Shown here: positions 9,401 to 19,136 of the stretch, one piece after another
Numbering within the stretch: the stretch's first letter is position 1
Layout: the number at the start of each line of letters is the position of its first letter
Assembly (NCBI GenBank): GCA_963422565.1
Contig: OY730228.1
Coordinates: 1,736,001-1,800,000, forward strand
Length of the DNA stretch: 64,000 bases
Direction: 5' to 3'
Origin: G963422565 sp963422565
Lineage (GTDB): Bacteria > Pseudomonadota > Alphaproteobacteria > MPNO01
Made by a program: the position numbers and the translations under genes
Notes under the pieces: model-generated
Database searches by the model: none
What the model saw: the letters and a program-made list of their open reading frames with translations, nothing else
Told to the model about the DNA's origin: nothing

Positions 9401-11657
9401 GGGGTACTTTGTGCCCCGGCCTCATTGAAGCCCGCTGCAGTGAAAGCCCCAGTGGCTCTTTGCGCAGTCCTTCCGGGGTACTTTGTGCCCCGGCCTCATT
9501 GAAGCGCAAACCCGGCACGCTGAGCGCCACTGGCTTCACGCGCCTTCCGGGGTACTTTGTGCCCCGGCCTCATTGAAGCCAGCCAAAGCCCTACACATTC
9601 GCCTATGCCGATCTCGCCTTCCGGGGTACTTTGTGCCCCGGCCTCATTGAAGCTCGAGGTGCCGGCTGAATACACTGCGGCGGCTATTGCTCCTTCCGGG
9701 GTACTTTGTGCCCCGGCCTCATTGAAGCCAGGCGGTGAGACGCTCGGCAGGATGGACTCGGCGGTCCTTCCGGGGTACTTTGTGCCCCGGCCTCATTGAA
9801 GCGAAAGCGGAGCCTGTGCCGTCCATTCAGGATCGCATCCCTTCCGGGGTACTTTGTGCCCCGGCCTCATTGAAGCTGCTAGTCGGCGCGCGGTTCGCTC
9901 GAAAAGACTGTCGCCCTTCCGGGGTACTTTGTGCCCCGGCCTCATTGAAGCCTCGCGAAAGAACTCCGCACGCGGCAAGCCGTCCTGCCCTTCCGGGGTA
10001 CTTTGTGCCCCGGCCTCATTGAAGCCGGTCGGGGCTTGGGGGCGGTGCGGAGGAAGGCCCCCCCTTCCGGGGTACTTTGTGCCCCGGCCTCATTGAAGCG
10101 CGACGGCCTGATCAATGGCGTTTACTCGTTCCTCAAACCTTCCGGGGTACTTTGTGCCCCGGCCTCATTGAAGCGTGGGTCGCCCTTCCTTGGGTGGGCC
10201 GAATTAGGGAGCCCTTCCGGGGTACTTTGTGCCCCGGCCTCATTGAAGCGGTAGCCTCGGACGTAGGCCCTTTGTTCGGCGGGTGCCTTCCGGGGTACTT
10301 TGTGCCCCGGCCTCATTGAAGCCGGCTCGCATCCTCGATGACTACGCAACCGAGTAGCGCCTTCCGGGGTACTTTGTGCCCCGGCCTCATTGAAGCATCG
10401 ACCGTGCGGACACTGGCGAGCAGATCGACGCGACCTTCCGGGGTACTTTGTGCCCCGGCCTCATTGAAGCTATCGGCTGGTCTGCGCCGACCTCCCCGCA
10501 GAGGATCCTTCCGGGGTACTTTGTGCCCCGGCCTCATTGAAGCGTAGAGGTGTTGCGGGAGACCGTCACCGTCGGGCGCGCCTTCCGGGGTACTTTGTGC
10601 CCCGGCCTCATTGAAGCCCGAGCATCTTGACGCCTCGGCATTGCTGGCGCTATCTTCCGGGGTACTTTGTGCCCCGGCCTCATTGAAGCGCAATGGCGCG
10701 CACAATCCCCATCTCGCGCGCGGTACCTTCCGGGGTACTTTGTGCCCCGGCCTCATTGAAGCCACGCCCCGCGCCTGAACAGCATTAGCGCGCCCGCGTC
10801 CCTTCCGGGGTACTTTGTGCCCCGGCCTCATTGAAGCACTTTTTTGCGCAAGGTTCGCGCATGGGGCCATTACCGCCTTCCGGGGTACTTTGTGCCCCGG
10901 CCTCATTGAAGCAGGACGCTCGGGCTGCGCTCGTCGCTCTTTCCTCCACCCTTCCGGGGTACTTTGTGCCCCGGCCTCATTGAAGCGTCTTCCAGGTGCG
11001 AGGCCGCCATGGTCAGCATTGAGGCCCTTCCGGGGTACTTTGTGCCCCGGCCTCATTGAAGCGTTTCCGTTGCCGTTTCGGCTGTCGAGAAGCTGGAGTC
11101 CTTCCGGGGTACTTTGTGCCCCGGCCTCATTGAAGCAACGGTTTTCGCCCGTTCGGTCGATCCTGAAATCGACCGCCTTCCGGGGTACTTTGTGCCCCGG
11201 CCTCATTGAAGCTGGGCGATGATAAGGTCTTCCTGATCGGGGTAGGAACTGCCTTCCGGGGTACTTTGTGCCCCGGCCTCATTGAAGCGCGCGGTCTACG
11301 GGCGCGTAATTACGATTAGCCGGAAGGCCTTCCGGGGTACTTTGTGCCCCGGCCTCATTGAAGCGTCTGCGGGTCTGCGAGGTGCGCGTATCGGCCGTAG
11401 CCTTCCGGGGTACTTTGTGCCCCGGCCTCATTGAAGCCCGCAAACCGCCTATCTTCTAGACATCGGACGCGGCCCTTCCGGGGTACTTTGTGCCCCGGCC
11501 TCATTGAAGCTTGAAATATTGCAGTGGGGGCAGAAATATTTGGCTTCCTTCCGGGGTACTTTGTGCCCCGGCCTCATTGAAGCTTCGCAAACCGGTGATC
11601 GACATACCGCCACATAGGCGCCTTCCGGGGTACTTTGTGCCCCGGCCTCATTGAAGC
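3421..11657 (+). CRISPR. CRISPR array, 112 repeats and 111 spacers (hand count)
   Basis: A 36-nt repeat starting CTTCCGGGGTAC and ending CCTCATTGAAGC recurs every 72-76 bp. By hand count there are 112 copies from 3421 to 11622. I saw no sequence variant, and the last copy at 11622-11657 is as intact as the first. Spacers are about 36-40 nt. Each repeat can fold into a 9-bp hairpin, with arms CCGGGGTAC and GTGCCCCGG around a TTT loop and one G-T wobble. This suits processing by a Cas6-type endonuclease. Transcription is inferred to run left to right from the leader, with the newest spacers at the left. Many open frames across the array encode repeat-derived peptides and are not genes. Confidence 0.99.
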
Positions 11658-11773
11658 CATGACGCGTCGGTCTTCTTGGGCCGTCGCGCTGTCGCGGCGT
11701 ACTGTGGTCAAAACCCCTAGGCAGCGCCAACGATGGCCGCCGCCAAACGCCGGCGCCGGACACAGCTGGACCG
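11658..11773. other. Array trailer
   Basis: The 116 bp between the last repeat and the dctM stop contain no degenerate repeat and no gene. The array and the TRAP operon converge here. I see no clear intrinsic terminator. Confidence 0.5.
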
Positions 11774-13078
11774 TCAGCGGATCATTGTCTCGGGCAGGAA
11801 CAGCGCGATCTCGGGGAATGCGATCAGCAGCGCGGCGCAGACCACCATCGCGCCCCAGAATGGGATGATGCCCCGGAATATCTCGCCCATCGGCACGCCC
11901 TCGGCGATGCCCTTGACCACGAACACGTTGAGCCCGAGCGGCGGACTGATCAGGCTCATCTCCAGAATCACCACCAGCAGCGCTCCGAACCAGATCGGGT
12001 CGTAGCCCATCTCCAGGATCAGCGGGAACACGATCGGCAGCGTCAGCACCATCATGGCGAGCCCTTCGAGAAAGGTGCCGAGGACGACATAGCCGAGGAC
12101 GATGAGGACCAGCACCGCGAGCGGCGACAGATCGAGCCCTTGCATCGCCGCCGCGAGGTCGGCGGGGATCTGCGTGACCGCGAGGAACGGGTTGAACAGG
12201 AACGCACCGATGACGATCAGATAGACGAAGGCGAAGGTCTTGACGGTCTCCAGGATGCAGAAACGCATCGTTTCGAAGGTGAGCCTGCCCCGCACCAGCG
12301 TCAGCACCAGGGTCAGGAACGCCCCGATCGCGGCTGCCTCGACCGGGGTGAAGACACCGAGATAGATGCCGCCGATGACGGCGAACACGATGCCGATCAG
12401 CGACACGGAGCGGCCGACCGAGCGGACACGATCGCGCCAGGAGAGCCGCGGCGCCGGCGGTCCGATCTTCGGGTCGAGCCGGGTCAGCAGCGCGATCGCC
12501 GCCATGAACAACCCGGTCAGAAGCAGACCGGGCGCCACCCCGGCCAGGAAGAGCCGCCCGATCGACTCCTCGGTCAGCAGCGCGTAGATGATGAACCCGG
12601 TGCTCGGCGGGATCAGGATGCCGAGCGTGCCGCCGGCCGCGACGCAGCCGGTGGCCAGCCGGGCGTGATAGCCGCGGCGGCGCATCTCGGGGAGCGCGAC
12701 CCTGCCCATCGTCACCGCCGAAGCCAGGCTCGAGCCCGACACCGCGGCGAACCCGGCGCAGCCGACGACGGTCGCCGAGGCGAGCCCGCCCGGCCAATGC
12801 CCGACAAGGCTCCGCGCCATGTCGTAGAGGTCGCGGCTCATCCCCGACGCCATCGCGAAGTTCCCCATCAACACGAACAGCGCGATGATGCTGAGATCGT
12901 AGTTGTAAGCGATCTCGAACGGCACGCTGCCGAGCAGCGCCAGCGTCGGATCGAGCCCGCTGAGCGCCCAGTACCCCAACGCGCCGGCGATCGCCAGCGC
13001 GATGCCGACCGGCATTCTCAGGAAGATCAGCAGGAACAGCCCGGCGAGGCCAAGGATTCCGATCAGAGTCGGGCTCAC
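11774..13078 (-). CDS. dctM: TRAP transporter large permease (DctM)
   Basis: The 434-residue product starts with GTG at 13078, overlapping the dctQ stop by 4 bp. It is a polytopic membrane protein beginning SPTLIGILGLAGLFLLIFLR, with the DctM signatures LRMPVGIALAIAGALG, AGGTLGILIPPSTGFIIYA and SLISPPLGLNVFVVKGIA. DctM is the 12-helix channel subunit of tripartite ATP-independent periplasmic transporters, which import organic acids using an ion gradient. Length and motifs are normal. An upstream ATG extension in this frame overlaps dctQ and is rejected. Confidence 0.93.
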   Translation of the reverse strand: MSPTLIGILGLAGLFLLIFLRMPVGIALAIAGALGYWALSGLDPTLALLGSVPFEIAYNYDLSIIALFVLMGNFAMASGMSRDLYDMARSLVGHWPGGLASATVVGCAGFAAVSGSSLASAVTMGRVALPEMRRRGYHARLATGCVAAGGTLGILIPPSTGFIIYALLTEESIGRLFLAGVAPGLLLTGLFMAAIALLTRLDPKIGPPAPRLSWRDRVRSVGRSVSLIGIVFAVIGGIYLGVFTPVEAAAIGAFLTLVLTLVRGRLTFETMRFCILETVKTFAFVYLIVIGAFLFNPFLAVTQIPADLAAAMQGLDLSPLAVLVLIVLGYVVLGTFLEGLAMMVLTLPIVFPLILEMGYDPIWFGALLVVILEMSLISPPLGLNVFVVKGIAEGVPMGEIFRGIIPFWGAMVVCAALLIAFPEIALFLPETMIR

Positions 13079-13578
13079 GCGGCCTCGTCGCCGTCCGACC
13101 CCGGCGCGAACACCCGGAGCGCGAGCACGAGCACGAACAACCCCGAGCCGAACGCCACCACCCAGTAGAACGGAAAGAACGGGATCGTGAGAAGCTGCGA
13201 GGCCTCGCCGAACGCGCGCACATCCGCCGACTGGACCACGGCGCGCCAGCCGATCACCGCGAACAGCGAGCAGCCGGCGATATCGACCGCCCGGTCGAGG
13301 ACCCGCCGCAAGCCCTTGCCGAACCGGTTGTAGAGGAGCTCGATCGCCACATGCGCGCCGTGGAAACCGCAATAGGCGAAGCTCAGAAAGGTCATGATCA
13401 GCACAGCGAAATGGGTGAGGTCGAAAACCCCGTTGAGCGGCGCATCGAAGAAGTAGCGCCCGGCCACATCGGCCGTGGTCAGGAACATCAGGACGATCAG
13501 GACGGCGCCGGCAAGCCAGGCCGACGCCGTCACCGCCGCGCCGACGGCCCGGGAGACCCGGCCGCCGCCCGGAGCCAT
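13075..13578 (-). CDS. dctQ: TRAP transporter small permease (DctQ)
   Basis: The 167-residue protein has four hydrophobic segments, including ASAWLAGAVLIVLMFLTTAD, and the family-typical segment VAGRYFFDAPLNGVFDLTHF. DctQ pairs with DctM in the inner membrane. The ATG at 13578 follows the dctP stop by one base, and its stop overlaps the dctM start by 4 bp, giving order dctP-dctQ-dctM. The substrate cannot be read from this subunit. Confidence 0.9.
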   Translation of the reverse strand: MAPGGGRVSRAVGAAVTASAWLAGAVLIVLMFLTTADVAGRYFFDAPLNGVFDLTHFAVLIMTFLSFAYCGFHGAHVAIELLYNRFGKGLRRVLDRAVDIAGCSLFAVIGWRAVVQSADVRAFGEASQLLTIPFFPFYWVVAFGSGLFVLVLALRVFAPGSDGDEAA

Positions 13579-13579
13579 G

Positions 13580-14611
13580 TCACGACGCCTTCCCAAGATA
13601 GTCCGCCAGGATCTCGCGATAGGGCAGGCCCGACTTCTCGTAACGTCCCACCCAGTCCTCGACAATGGTCCTGAATCGGGCGTTCCACGCCGCCTTCTCG
13701 TCGGCCGTCAGCTCGGTCACTGTGGTGTCGGGCCGGGTGCGGACCGTCTCGAGACCGGTCGCGCGCGCGTCCTCGTAGAGCTTCGCGCCCTTGAGGCTGA
13801 GCGGCAGGCCGCGCCGGGCGTCGATGGCCTTCCTCTGCGCCTCCGTGAGGCCGGCATAGGTCTTGCTGTTCATCGCCATCATCTGCGGCGAGTAGCCCAT
13901 CGGCAGGTCGACGATATAGTTCTTGACCACCTCGGCGAGCTTGAAGCTGTTCACCACCGAGATGCCGACCAGCGCGCCGTCGACCACGCCCTTCTCGATC
14001 GCGCCGTAGGTCTGCGGCATCGGCATCGCCACCGGGACGGCGCCGAGCCCCTTGATGATCGCGGCCTGGTCGCGCGACGGGGTCCTGAGTTTGAGGCCCT
14101 TGAGGTCGTCGGGATGGCGGACGACCTTGTTGGTCATCAGGACGGGCACATCCGTGGTCCACATGCCGAGGACCTCGACGCGCGCGTATTCGGACGCAAG
14201 ATGCTTGTCGAAAATCCGCCACAGCGCCTCGGTCGCCTCGGTGGGCGATCCCCATTGCAACGGGATCTCGACCACCATAGTCCGGGGGAACACGGTCGAG
14301 GTATAGCCCTGCATCGCGAACTCGACATCGGCGATGCCGTTGACGACCCGCTTGAAGGCGCCCGGAGGGCTGCCGCCGATCTGGCCGCCCGGAAAGCCGA
14401 GGACTTCGATGCCGACATCGGCCGCCTCGATCTCCCTGCTCCACGGCAGCATCAGCTTGGCCCAGACATGGTGCTTGGGGCTGGTAAAGAACGCCACCTT
14501 GATCTGGCGCGCTTCGGCGGCCGCGGTCCAGGCCGCGCCGACGAACAGGGCGCCGGCGGCCGCAAGCGCGCCCAGCGCCGCGCGGCGCGATACTCTCTCC
14601 CGTTCGGACAT
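13580..14611 (-). CDS. dctP: TRAP transporter substrate-binding protein (DctP)
   Basis: The 343-residue protein starts at the ATG at 14611, preceded by a strong GGGGAGGAG Shine-Dalgarno. A twin-arginine-like export signal follows (SRRAALGALAAAGALFVGAA). The mature part has DctP features such as VEFAMQGYTSTVFPR, LKGLKLRTPSRDQAAIIKGL and GVVDGALVGISVVNSFKLAE. It binds the solute in the periplasm and delivers it to DctQM. The Arg in KLRTP at the carboxylate-binding position suggests an organic acid ligand, by family knowledge. A longer in-frame ATG at 14695 lacks the ribosome site. Confidence 0.92.
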   Translation of the reverse strand: MSERERVSRRAALGALAAAGALFVGAAWTAAAEARQIKVAFFTSPKHHVWAKLMLPWSREIEAADVGIEVLGFPGGQIGGSPPGAFKRVVNGIADVEFAMQGYTSTVFPRTMVVEIPLQWGSPTEATEALWRIFDKHLASEYARVEVLGMWTTDVPVLMTNKVVRHPDDLKGLKLRTPSRDQAAIIKGLGAVPVAMPMPQTYGAIEKGVVDGALVGISVVNSFKLAEVVKNYIVDLPMGYSPQMMAMNSKTYAGLTEAQRKAIDARRGLPLSLKGAKLYEDARATGLETVRTRPDTTVTELTADEKAAWNARFRTIVEDWVGRYEKSGLPYREILADYLGKAS

Positions 14612-14747
14612 CTCGAACTCCTCCCCTGGCCCCGTTGTCGCCGCCGAGAGTAGCGGCCGAGGATCTCCGCTTGTCAAGCGAACGCTTGCCCGCAAAGCGC
14701 GCTAGCTCGGCCGAGCGGCGCACGAAATGACCGCCCCCCGGATCGAA

Positions 14748-15677
14748 TCAGGCGCCGAGCAGGGCATGCGCGCGGTTCTGGCGCGCCACATCGACCAGAC
14801 TCTGCGCGCCGACATCGTCGAGCATGTCCCAGCTCCGCATCCACTCATAGGTGCGGGCGAGTTCATCCTCCGGGATCGGGGCGGGCTCGGTCACCTGAAT
14901 CCGGCTCAGCCGGAAATCCTCCGCCGTCAGGGCGTCGATCCCCGGATGCTGCCCCCGGTGATGGTCGATGAAATATCGGACATATTCGCGCTTGTCGGCG
15001 TTGATCCGGCGCACCGCCTCGACCACCGCGCGGTTGAACGCTGCATAGGTCTCGGCGTCGACCGTCTCCGCGACCACCTCGGTGCCGTGATAGAGTGCCT
15101 CCTGGACGATCCGGCAGCCCGATTTTTCCGCGACCGTGATATAGGGCTCGGTCAGGGTGGTCGCCTCGACCTCGCCGGCCATCATCGAGTCGAACCGCGC
15201 CGCCGAGCCGTTGGGCGCCCGGCAGGTCCTGATCATGTCGCGCGGCACGAAGCCCTCGAGCATCTGGATGGCGAGATAGTGGGTGCCGAAATAATAGGGC
15301 ACGCCGACCAGCCTGCCGGCGAGTTGCTGGGGCGTGAAAACCGGCGAGTCGGGGCGGACGACCAGGGCCGCGCAGACGACGATCGAGCGGCGCCCGACCT
15401 GGCGGCCGCGCGCGCCGCTGTCCTGGACGCGCCGATAGTTGCCGCACTCGCAGGCGTTGTACATGTCGGCGCCGCCGCGCTCGAAGGTGCTGCCGTGGCT
15501 GGCGAAAGCCGAGAAGGCGTCGGGCGAGGTCGCGAAGGTGTCCGTCCGGCGCGGCGCCTGGTCGCGCGCCACCCATTCGATCTCGATCCCTTCGGCCGCG
15601 AACAGCCCCTCGGCGTCGGCGACCAGCTCGGCCAGCCCCTGGAAGGGTGCGGTGGTCTCCAGTCTGAGCGTCTTCAT
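14748..15677 (-). CDS. SsuA/THI5-like binding protein without signal peptide
   Basis: The roughly 309-residue protein has the NMT1/SsuA-type periplasmic-binding fold (LAELVADAEGLFAAEGIEIE, AALVVRPDSPVFTPQQLAGR, VGVPYYFGTHYLAIQM, MMAGEVEATTLTEPYITVAE). It starts directly with the fold (MKTLRLETTAPFQGL) and has no signal peptide or lipobox. An AAGGAG site precedes a GTG (15680) and ATG (15677) pair; I chose the ATG on spacing. No ABC permease or ATPase is adjacent. It could be a cytosolic enzyme of the THI5/DszB type or an orphan binding protein. A cysteine pair ACECG lies near residue 75. Confidence 0.65.
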   Translation of the reverse strand: MKTLRLETTAPFQGLAELVADAEGLFAAEGIEIEWVARDQAPRRTDTFATSPDAFSAFASHGSTFERGGADMYNACECGNYRRVQDSGARGRQVGRRSIVVCAALVVRPDSPVFTPQQLAGRLVGVPYYFGTHYLAIQMLEGFVPRDMIRTCRAPNGSAARFDSMMAGEVEATTLTEPYITVAEKSGCRIVQEALYHGTEVVAETVDAETYAAFNRAVVEAVRRINADKREYVRYFIDHHRGQHPGIDALTAEDFRLSRIQVTEPAPIPEDELARTYEWMRSWDMLDDVGAQSLVDVARQNRAHALLGA

Positions 15678-15839
15678 CACGGGACTCCTTGTTGGACCGG
15701 GCCGCTCATGGGCGCCGGGTCAACGCTATCAGACTCCTCGCGCGCCGGACAACCGCCCGGCGCCGCCCGCGCTCCCGGACAAGCCGCGGCCTGAGTGCCC
15801 GCGCGTGGCCGCATCGACGCCCGCCATTCGGCTTCGATG

Positions 15840-18362
15840 CTATGCGTTGCGCAACACCACCGCGGCCTTCTCGCCCAGCGCCCGCCAGGTGCCGAGGAAG
15901 CCGAAGACCAGGGTGAGCAGAGTCGCGCCCGCCGCCGTCGCCAGCGCTATGCCGGGCTGGAAGCTCCATTCGGTCTCCATCACGAAACGGACCACGGCCC
16001 AGGCGACGAGCGATCCGATGCCCGCCGCGGCCGCCGCGGTGGCGAGGCCCAGCAAGCCGTGCTCGATCGCGTAGGCACGCAGGATGCGGCCGCGGCTCGC
16101 CCCCAGCACCTTCAGGACCACCGCGTCGTGGACCCGGCGCCGATGCCCCGCAGCCGCGGCGCTCGCCAGCACCAGGACGCCGGCGACCAGGGCGATCGCC
16201 GCCGCCGCGCGGATCAGCGCGCCGAGGCGGGCGACCATCTCCTCGACCAGGGCCAGCATCTCGGTAACCCGGATGACCGTGACGTTGGTGAAGCGGTCGG
16301 TCACCGCCCGCTCGATCCGGTGGAGCGACCCCGGGGGGGCGCGCAGCGTCGCGAGCTGCATATGGGGCGCGCCCGCGAAGGCGCCCGGCGAGAACACCAT
16401 CACGAAGTTCATGCGCAGCGATCGCCAGCGCACCTCGCGGAGGTTGGCGATCCGCGCCGTGATCTCGCGGCCCAGCACGTTGACGGTGAGGCTGTCGCCG
16501 AGCGCGACGCCCAGCCCGAAGGCGGCGTTCGCCGAGAGCGAGACCAGCGGCGGGCCGCGATAGTCGGGCGGCCACCAGGGTCCGTCGACCAGCCGCGCGC
16601 CCTCGACCGGCTCCGCCGACCAGGTGATCCCCCTGTCGCCACGCAGCAGCCAGCGGGCCGACGGGCGGATCTCGACACCGGCGGCGGGCGCGCCGTTGAT
16701 GGCGGTGATCCGGCCGCGCAGCATCGGCACGCGGACGAGCTCGGCGTCGCGCGCGACGCCGCGCACCGCGTCCTCGAACCTCGCGGCCTGGTCGGACTGC
16801 AGATCGAGGAAGTAGAAATCGGGCGCCCGCGCCGGCAGACTGTCGGCGAGGCGGTCCCTGAGCGTGCCTTCGATCGAGGCGATCGCGACCAGCGCGGTGA
16901 GGCTGAGCCCCATCGAGACCACGACCGTCGCGGTCGGCGCGCCCGGGCGGTGGAGATTGGCGAGCGCGAGGCGGAGCGTCGGCGTGCGCCGCCGGTGGAT
17001 GGCGGCGGCGCCGCGCTCCAAGCTGAACCCGATCAGCCGGAACAGGAGAAAGGAAACCGCCGCGCCGCCCACGAACCAGAGCGCGAGCCGACGGTCCCCG
17101 GCGCTCGCCAGCACCAGCCCGGCGAGCAGCGCCGCCGAAGCCGCAACCGCCGCCGCATGGAGCGGGCGGGGTACGACGCGACCCGGCACCACGGCGTCGC
17201 GAAACAGCACCGCACCGGGGGTCCGGCAGGCGCAGGCGAGCGGCCACAGCGAGAACAGCAGCGTCGTCAGGACCCCGTAGGCGGCGGCGAGCGCGAGCGC
17301 CGCGGGGTAGATGCCGAACCGCCCGAACACCCCCAGCGCGGCGCTGATCGCCTCGCCCGCCAGCAGCGGCGCGGCGACGCCGAGCGCGAGTCCGGCGCCG
17401 ATCCCTATCGCGGCCATGGTCAGGATTTGGATCAGATAGACGCCGAAGACGAGCCGGGAGGACGCCCCGAGGCACTTGAGAGTGGCGATCGTCTGCATGC
17501 GCCCGCCGAGATGATGCCCGACCGCGTTGCCGATGCCGACACCGCCGATCAGCAGCGCGGCGAGGCCGATCAGGCTCATGAATATCTCGGCGCGCCGGAC
17601 CAGGCGGCCGGTCGCAGGCGACCCGGAGCGGCGGTCGCGGATGCGCCAGACGGCGTCGGGAAACGCCTCCCCGAGCGCGCGGCGCCAAGCGTCCGGATCC
17701 GCGCCGCGCGCGAGCCGGACCAGATAGCGGAAGCGGACCAGGCTGCCCGGGCGGATCAGCCCGGTGTCGGCGAGGCTCTCGGTGGAGATCAGGACGCGCG
17801 GCCCGAACCCGACCAGCCCGCCGTCGCCCAGCCTGTCGGGCTCCCCGGCGATCGCCCCGCGGATCTCGAACGCGGCATCGCCGATGCGGATGCGCTCGCC
17901 GGGCGCGACCCCGAGGCGGCGCAGCAGGCGCGGGCCGACCGCCGCCCCCCAGACGCCGTCGATACGCGCGAACGCCGGCCGACCCGGCCGGGTCCCGGTG
18001 AGCCGCAGCGCGCCGTAGAGCGGATAGCGCCCGTCCACCGCCTTGAGCTCGATCAGGACGGGCGCCGCGCCGGCCGTGCCGCGCGCCATCGCCCGCATCC
18101 GCACCGAACGGCTGACCTCGGCGTGGGCCTCCAGCCATCCCCGCGCATCCGGGGAGATATCGCGGTGGATGGCGGCGATCGACAGATCGCCGCCCAGCAT
18201 CTTGCGGCCGTCGGCCTCGAGGCCTGTGCGGATCGCCTCGGCGGTGCCGCCGACGGCGGCGATCGCGGCGACGCCGAGCGCCAGACAGGCGATGAAGACC
18301 CGGAAGCCGCCGAACCCGCCGCGCAGCTCGCGGAACGCCAGCCGGAACGCCTTGGTCCTCAC
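15840..18362 (-). CDS. ybbP: FtsX-like ABC exporter permease (YbbP type)
   Basis: At 840 residues this matches the size of YbbP. It has an N-terminal membrane helix (FRVFIACLALGVAAIAAVG), a large periplasmic domain, and further helices around 260-420 and 740-830. The FtsX segments appear twice: QTIATLKCLGASSRLVFGVY in the first half and VHDAVVLKVLGASRGRILRA in the second. YbbP works with the YbbA ATPase in the membrane, probably on lipids or lipoproteins, though its substrate is unsettled. Translation begins at a GTG at 18362 that overlaps the ATPase stop by 4 bp. The TesA-like gene is divergent, as in the enterobacterial tesA-ybbAP arrangement. Confidence 0.9.
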   Translation of the reverse strand: MRTKAFRLAFRELRGGFGGFRVFIACLALGVAAIAAVGGTAEAIRTGLEADGRKMLGGDLSIAAIHRDISPDARGWLEAHAEVSRSVRMRAMARGTAGAAPVLIELKAVDGRYPLYGALRLTGTRPGRPAFARIDGVWGAAVGPRLLRRLGVAPGERIRIGDAAFEIRGAIAGEPDRLGDGGLVGFGPRVLISTESLADTGLIRPGSLVRFRYLVRLARGADPDAWRRALGEAFPDAVWRIRDRRSGSPATGRLVRRAEIFMSLIGLAALLIGGVGIGNAVGHHLGGRMQTIATLKCLGASSRLVFGVYLIQILTMAAIGIGAGLALGVAAPLLAGEAISAALGVFGRFGIYPAALALAAAYGVLTTLLFSLWPLACACRTPGAVLFRDAVVPGRVVPRPLHAAAVAASAALLAGLVLASAGDRRLALWFVGGAAVSFLLFRLIGFSLERGAAAIHRRRTPTLRLALANLHRPGAPTATVVVSMGLSLTALVAIASIEGTLRDRLADSLPARAPDFYFLDLQSDQAARFEDAVRGVARDAELVRVPMLRGRITAINGAPAAGVEIRPSARWLLRGDRGITWSAEPVEGARLVDGPWWPPDYRGPPLVSLSANAAFGLGVALGDSLTVNVLGREITARIANLREVRWRSLRMNFVMVFSPGAFAGAPHMQLATLRAPPGSLHRIERAVTDRFTNVTVIRVTEMLALVEEMVARLGALIRAAAAIALVAGVLVLASAAAAGHRRRVHDAVVLKVLGASRGRILRAYAIEHGLLGLATAAAAAGIGSLVAWAVVRFVMETEWSFQPGIALATAAGATLLTLVFGFLGTWRALGEKAAVVLRNA

Positions 18363-19075
18363 CCCGCCGCCCCGGCACCGCGCCGGTCGGCGACGACCCG
18401 CCCGTCGGCGAGAGTCAGCCGGCGCCCGCAGCGCCCGGCGATGCCGGGGTTGTGGGTGATCAGGACCAGCGTCGTCCCGTCCCGCGCGGCGAGATCGAAG
18501 AGCAGCGCGATCACCGCTTCGCCGGTCTCGCCGTCCAGATTGCCCGTTGGTTCGTCGGCGAGCAGCAGCGCGGGCCCGGCGACCAGGGCGCGGGCGATCG
18601 CCGCGCGCTGTTGCTCGCCCCCCGAGAGCTGTGCCGGGTAGTGCAGCAGCCGCTCGCCGAGCCCGACCCGACCGAGAGCCTCGGCGGCGCGGTCGAAGGC
18701 GTCGTCCGCGCCCGCGAGCTCGAGCGGAACGGCGGCGTTCTCGAGCGCCGTCATCGTCGGCACCAGATGGAAATTCTGGAACACGATCCCCATTCGTGCC
18801 AGCCGGAGCCGCGCCGTGCCATCCTCGTCCAGCGCGGAGAGATCGGCGCCGTCGATCTCGATTCGGCCGGCGGTCTGGCGCTCGAGCCCGGCGATCACCA
18901 TCATCAGGCTGGTCTTGCCAGATCCCGAGGGCCCGACCACACTGACCGTCTCGCCGCGCTGCACGGAGAGGTCGATGCCGCGCAGAATTCGCACGGGTCC
19001 GGCCACGCTGTCGAGCGTCAGCTCCACCTTGTCGAGCAGGATCAGAGGCGCACTGCTCTGTCTGTCAGCCGGCAT
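18359..19075 (-). CDS. ybbA: ABC exporter ATPase (YbbA/LolD type)
   Basis: The 238-residue ATPase carries all nucleotide-binding motifs: Walker A GPSGSGKTS, Q-loop VFQNFHLVPTMTALENAAVP, signature LSGGEQQRAAIARAL, Walker B LLLADEPTGNLDGETG and the switch His in LVLITHNPGIAGRC. The EPTGNLD sequence is typical of MacB/LolD/YbbA exporters. It powers the FtsX-like permease whose gene overlaps it by 4 bp. Its start lies only about 60 bp from the divergent TesA-like lipase. Confidence 0.94.
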   Translation of the reverse strand: MPADRQSSAPLILLDKVELTLDSVAGPVRILRGIDLSVQRGETVSVVGPSGSGKTSLMMVIAGLERQTAGRIEIDGADLSALDEDGTARLRLARMGIVFQNFHLVPTMTALENAAVPLELAGADDAFDRAAEALGRVGLGERLLHYPAQLSGGEQQRAAIARALVAGPALLLADEPTGNLDGETGEAVIALLFDLAARDGTTLVLITHNPGIAGRCGRRLTLADGRVVADRRGAGAAG

Positions 19076-19136
19076 CGGGGGTGGGCGTCATGGCAGGGTC
19101 CGGGGCGGTTCCTCGTCCAGAATTGGATATGGCGGC

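Noticed and set aside
3327..11763. Dozens of open frames with peptides such as FRGTLCPGLIEA, SGVLCAPASLK, MRPGHKVPRK and FNEAGAQSTPE
   Set aside because: They are translations of the CRISPR repeat in six frames; the spacer parts share no protein similarity.
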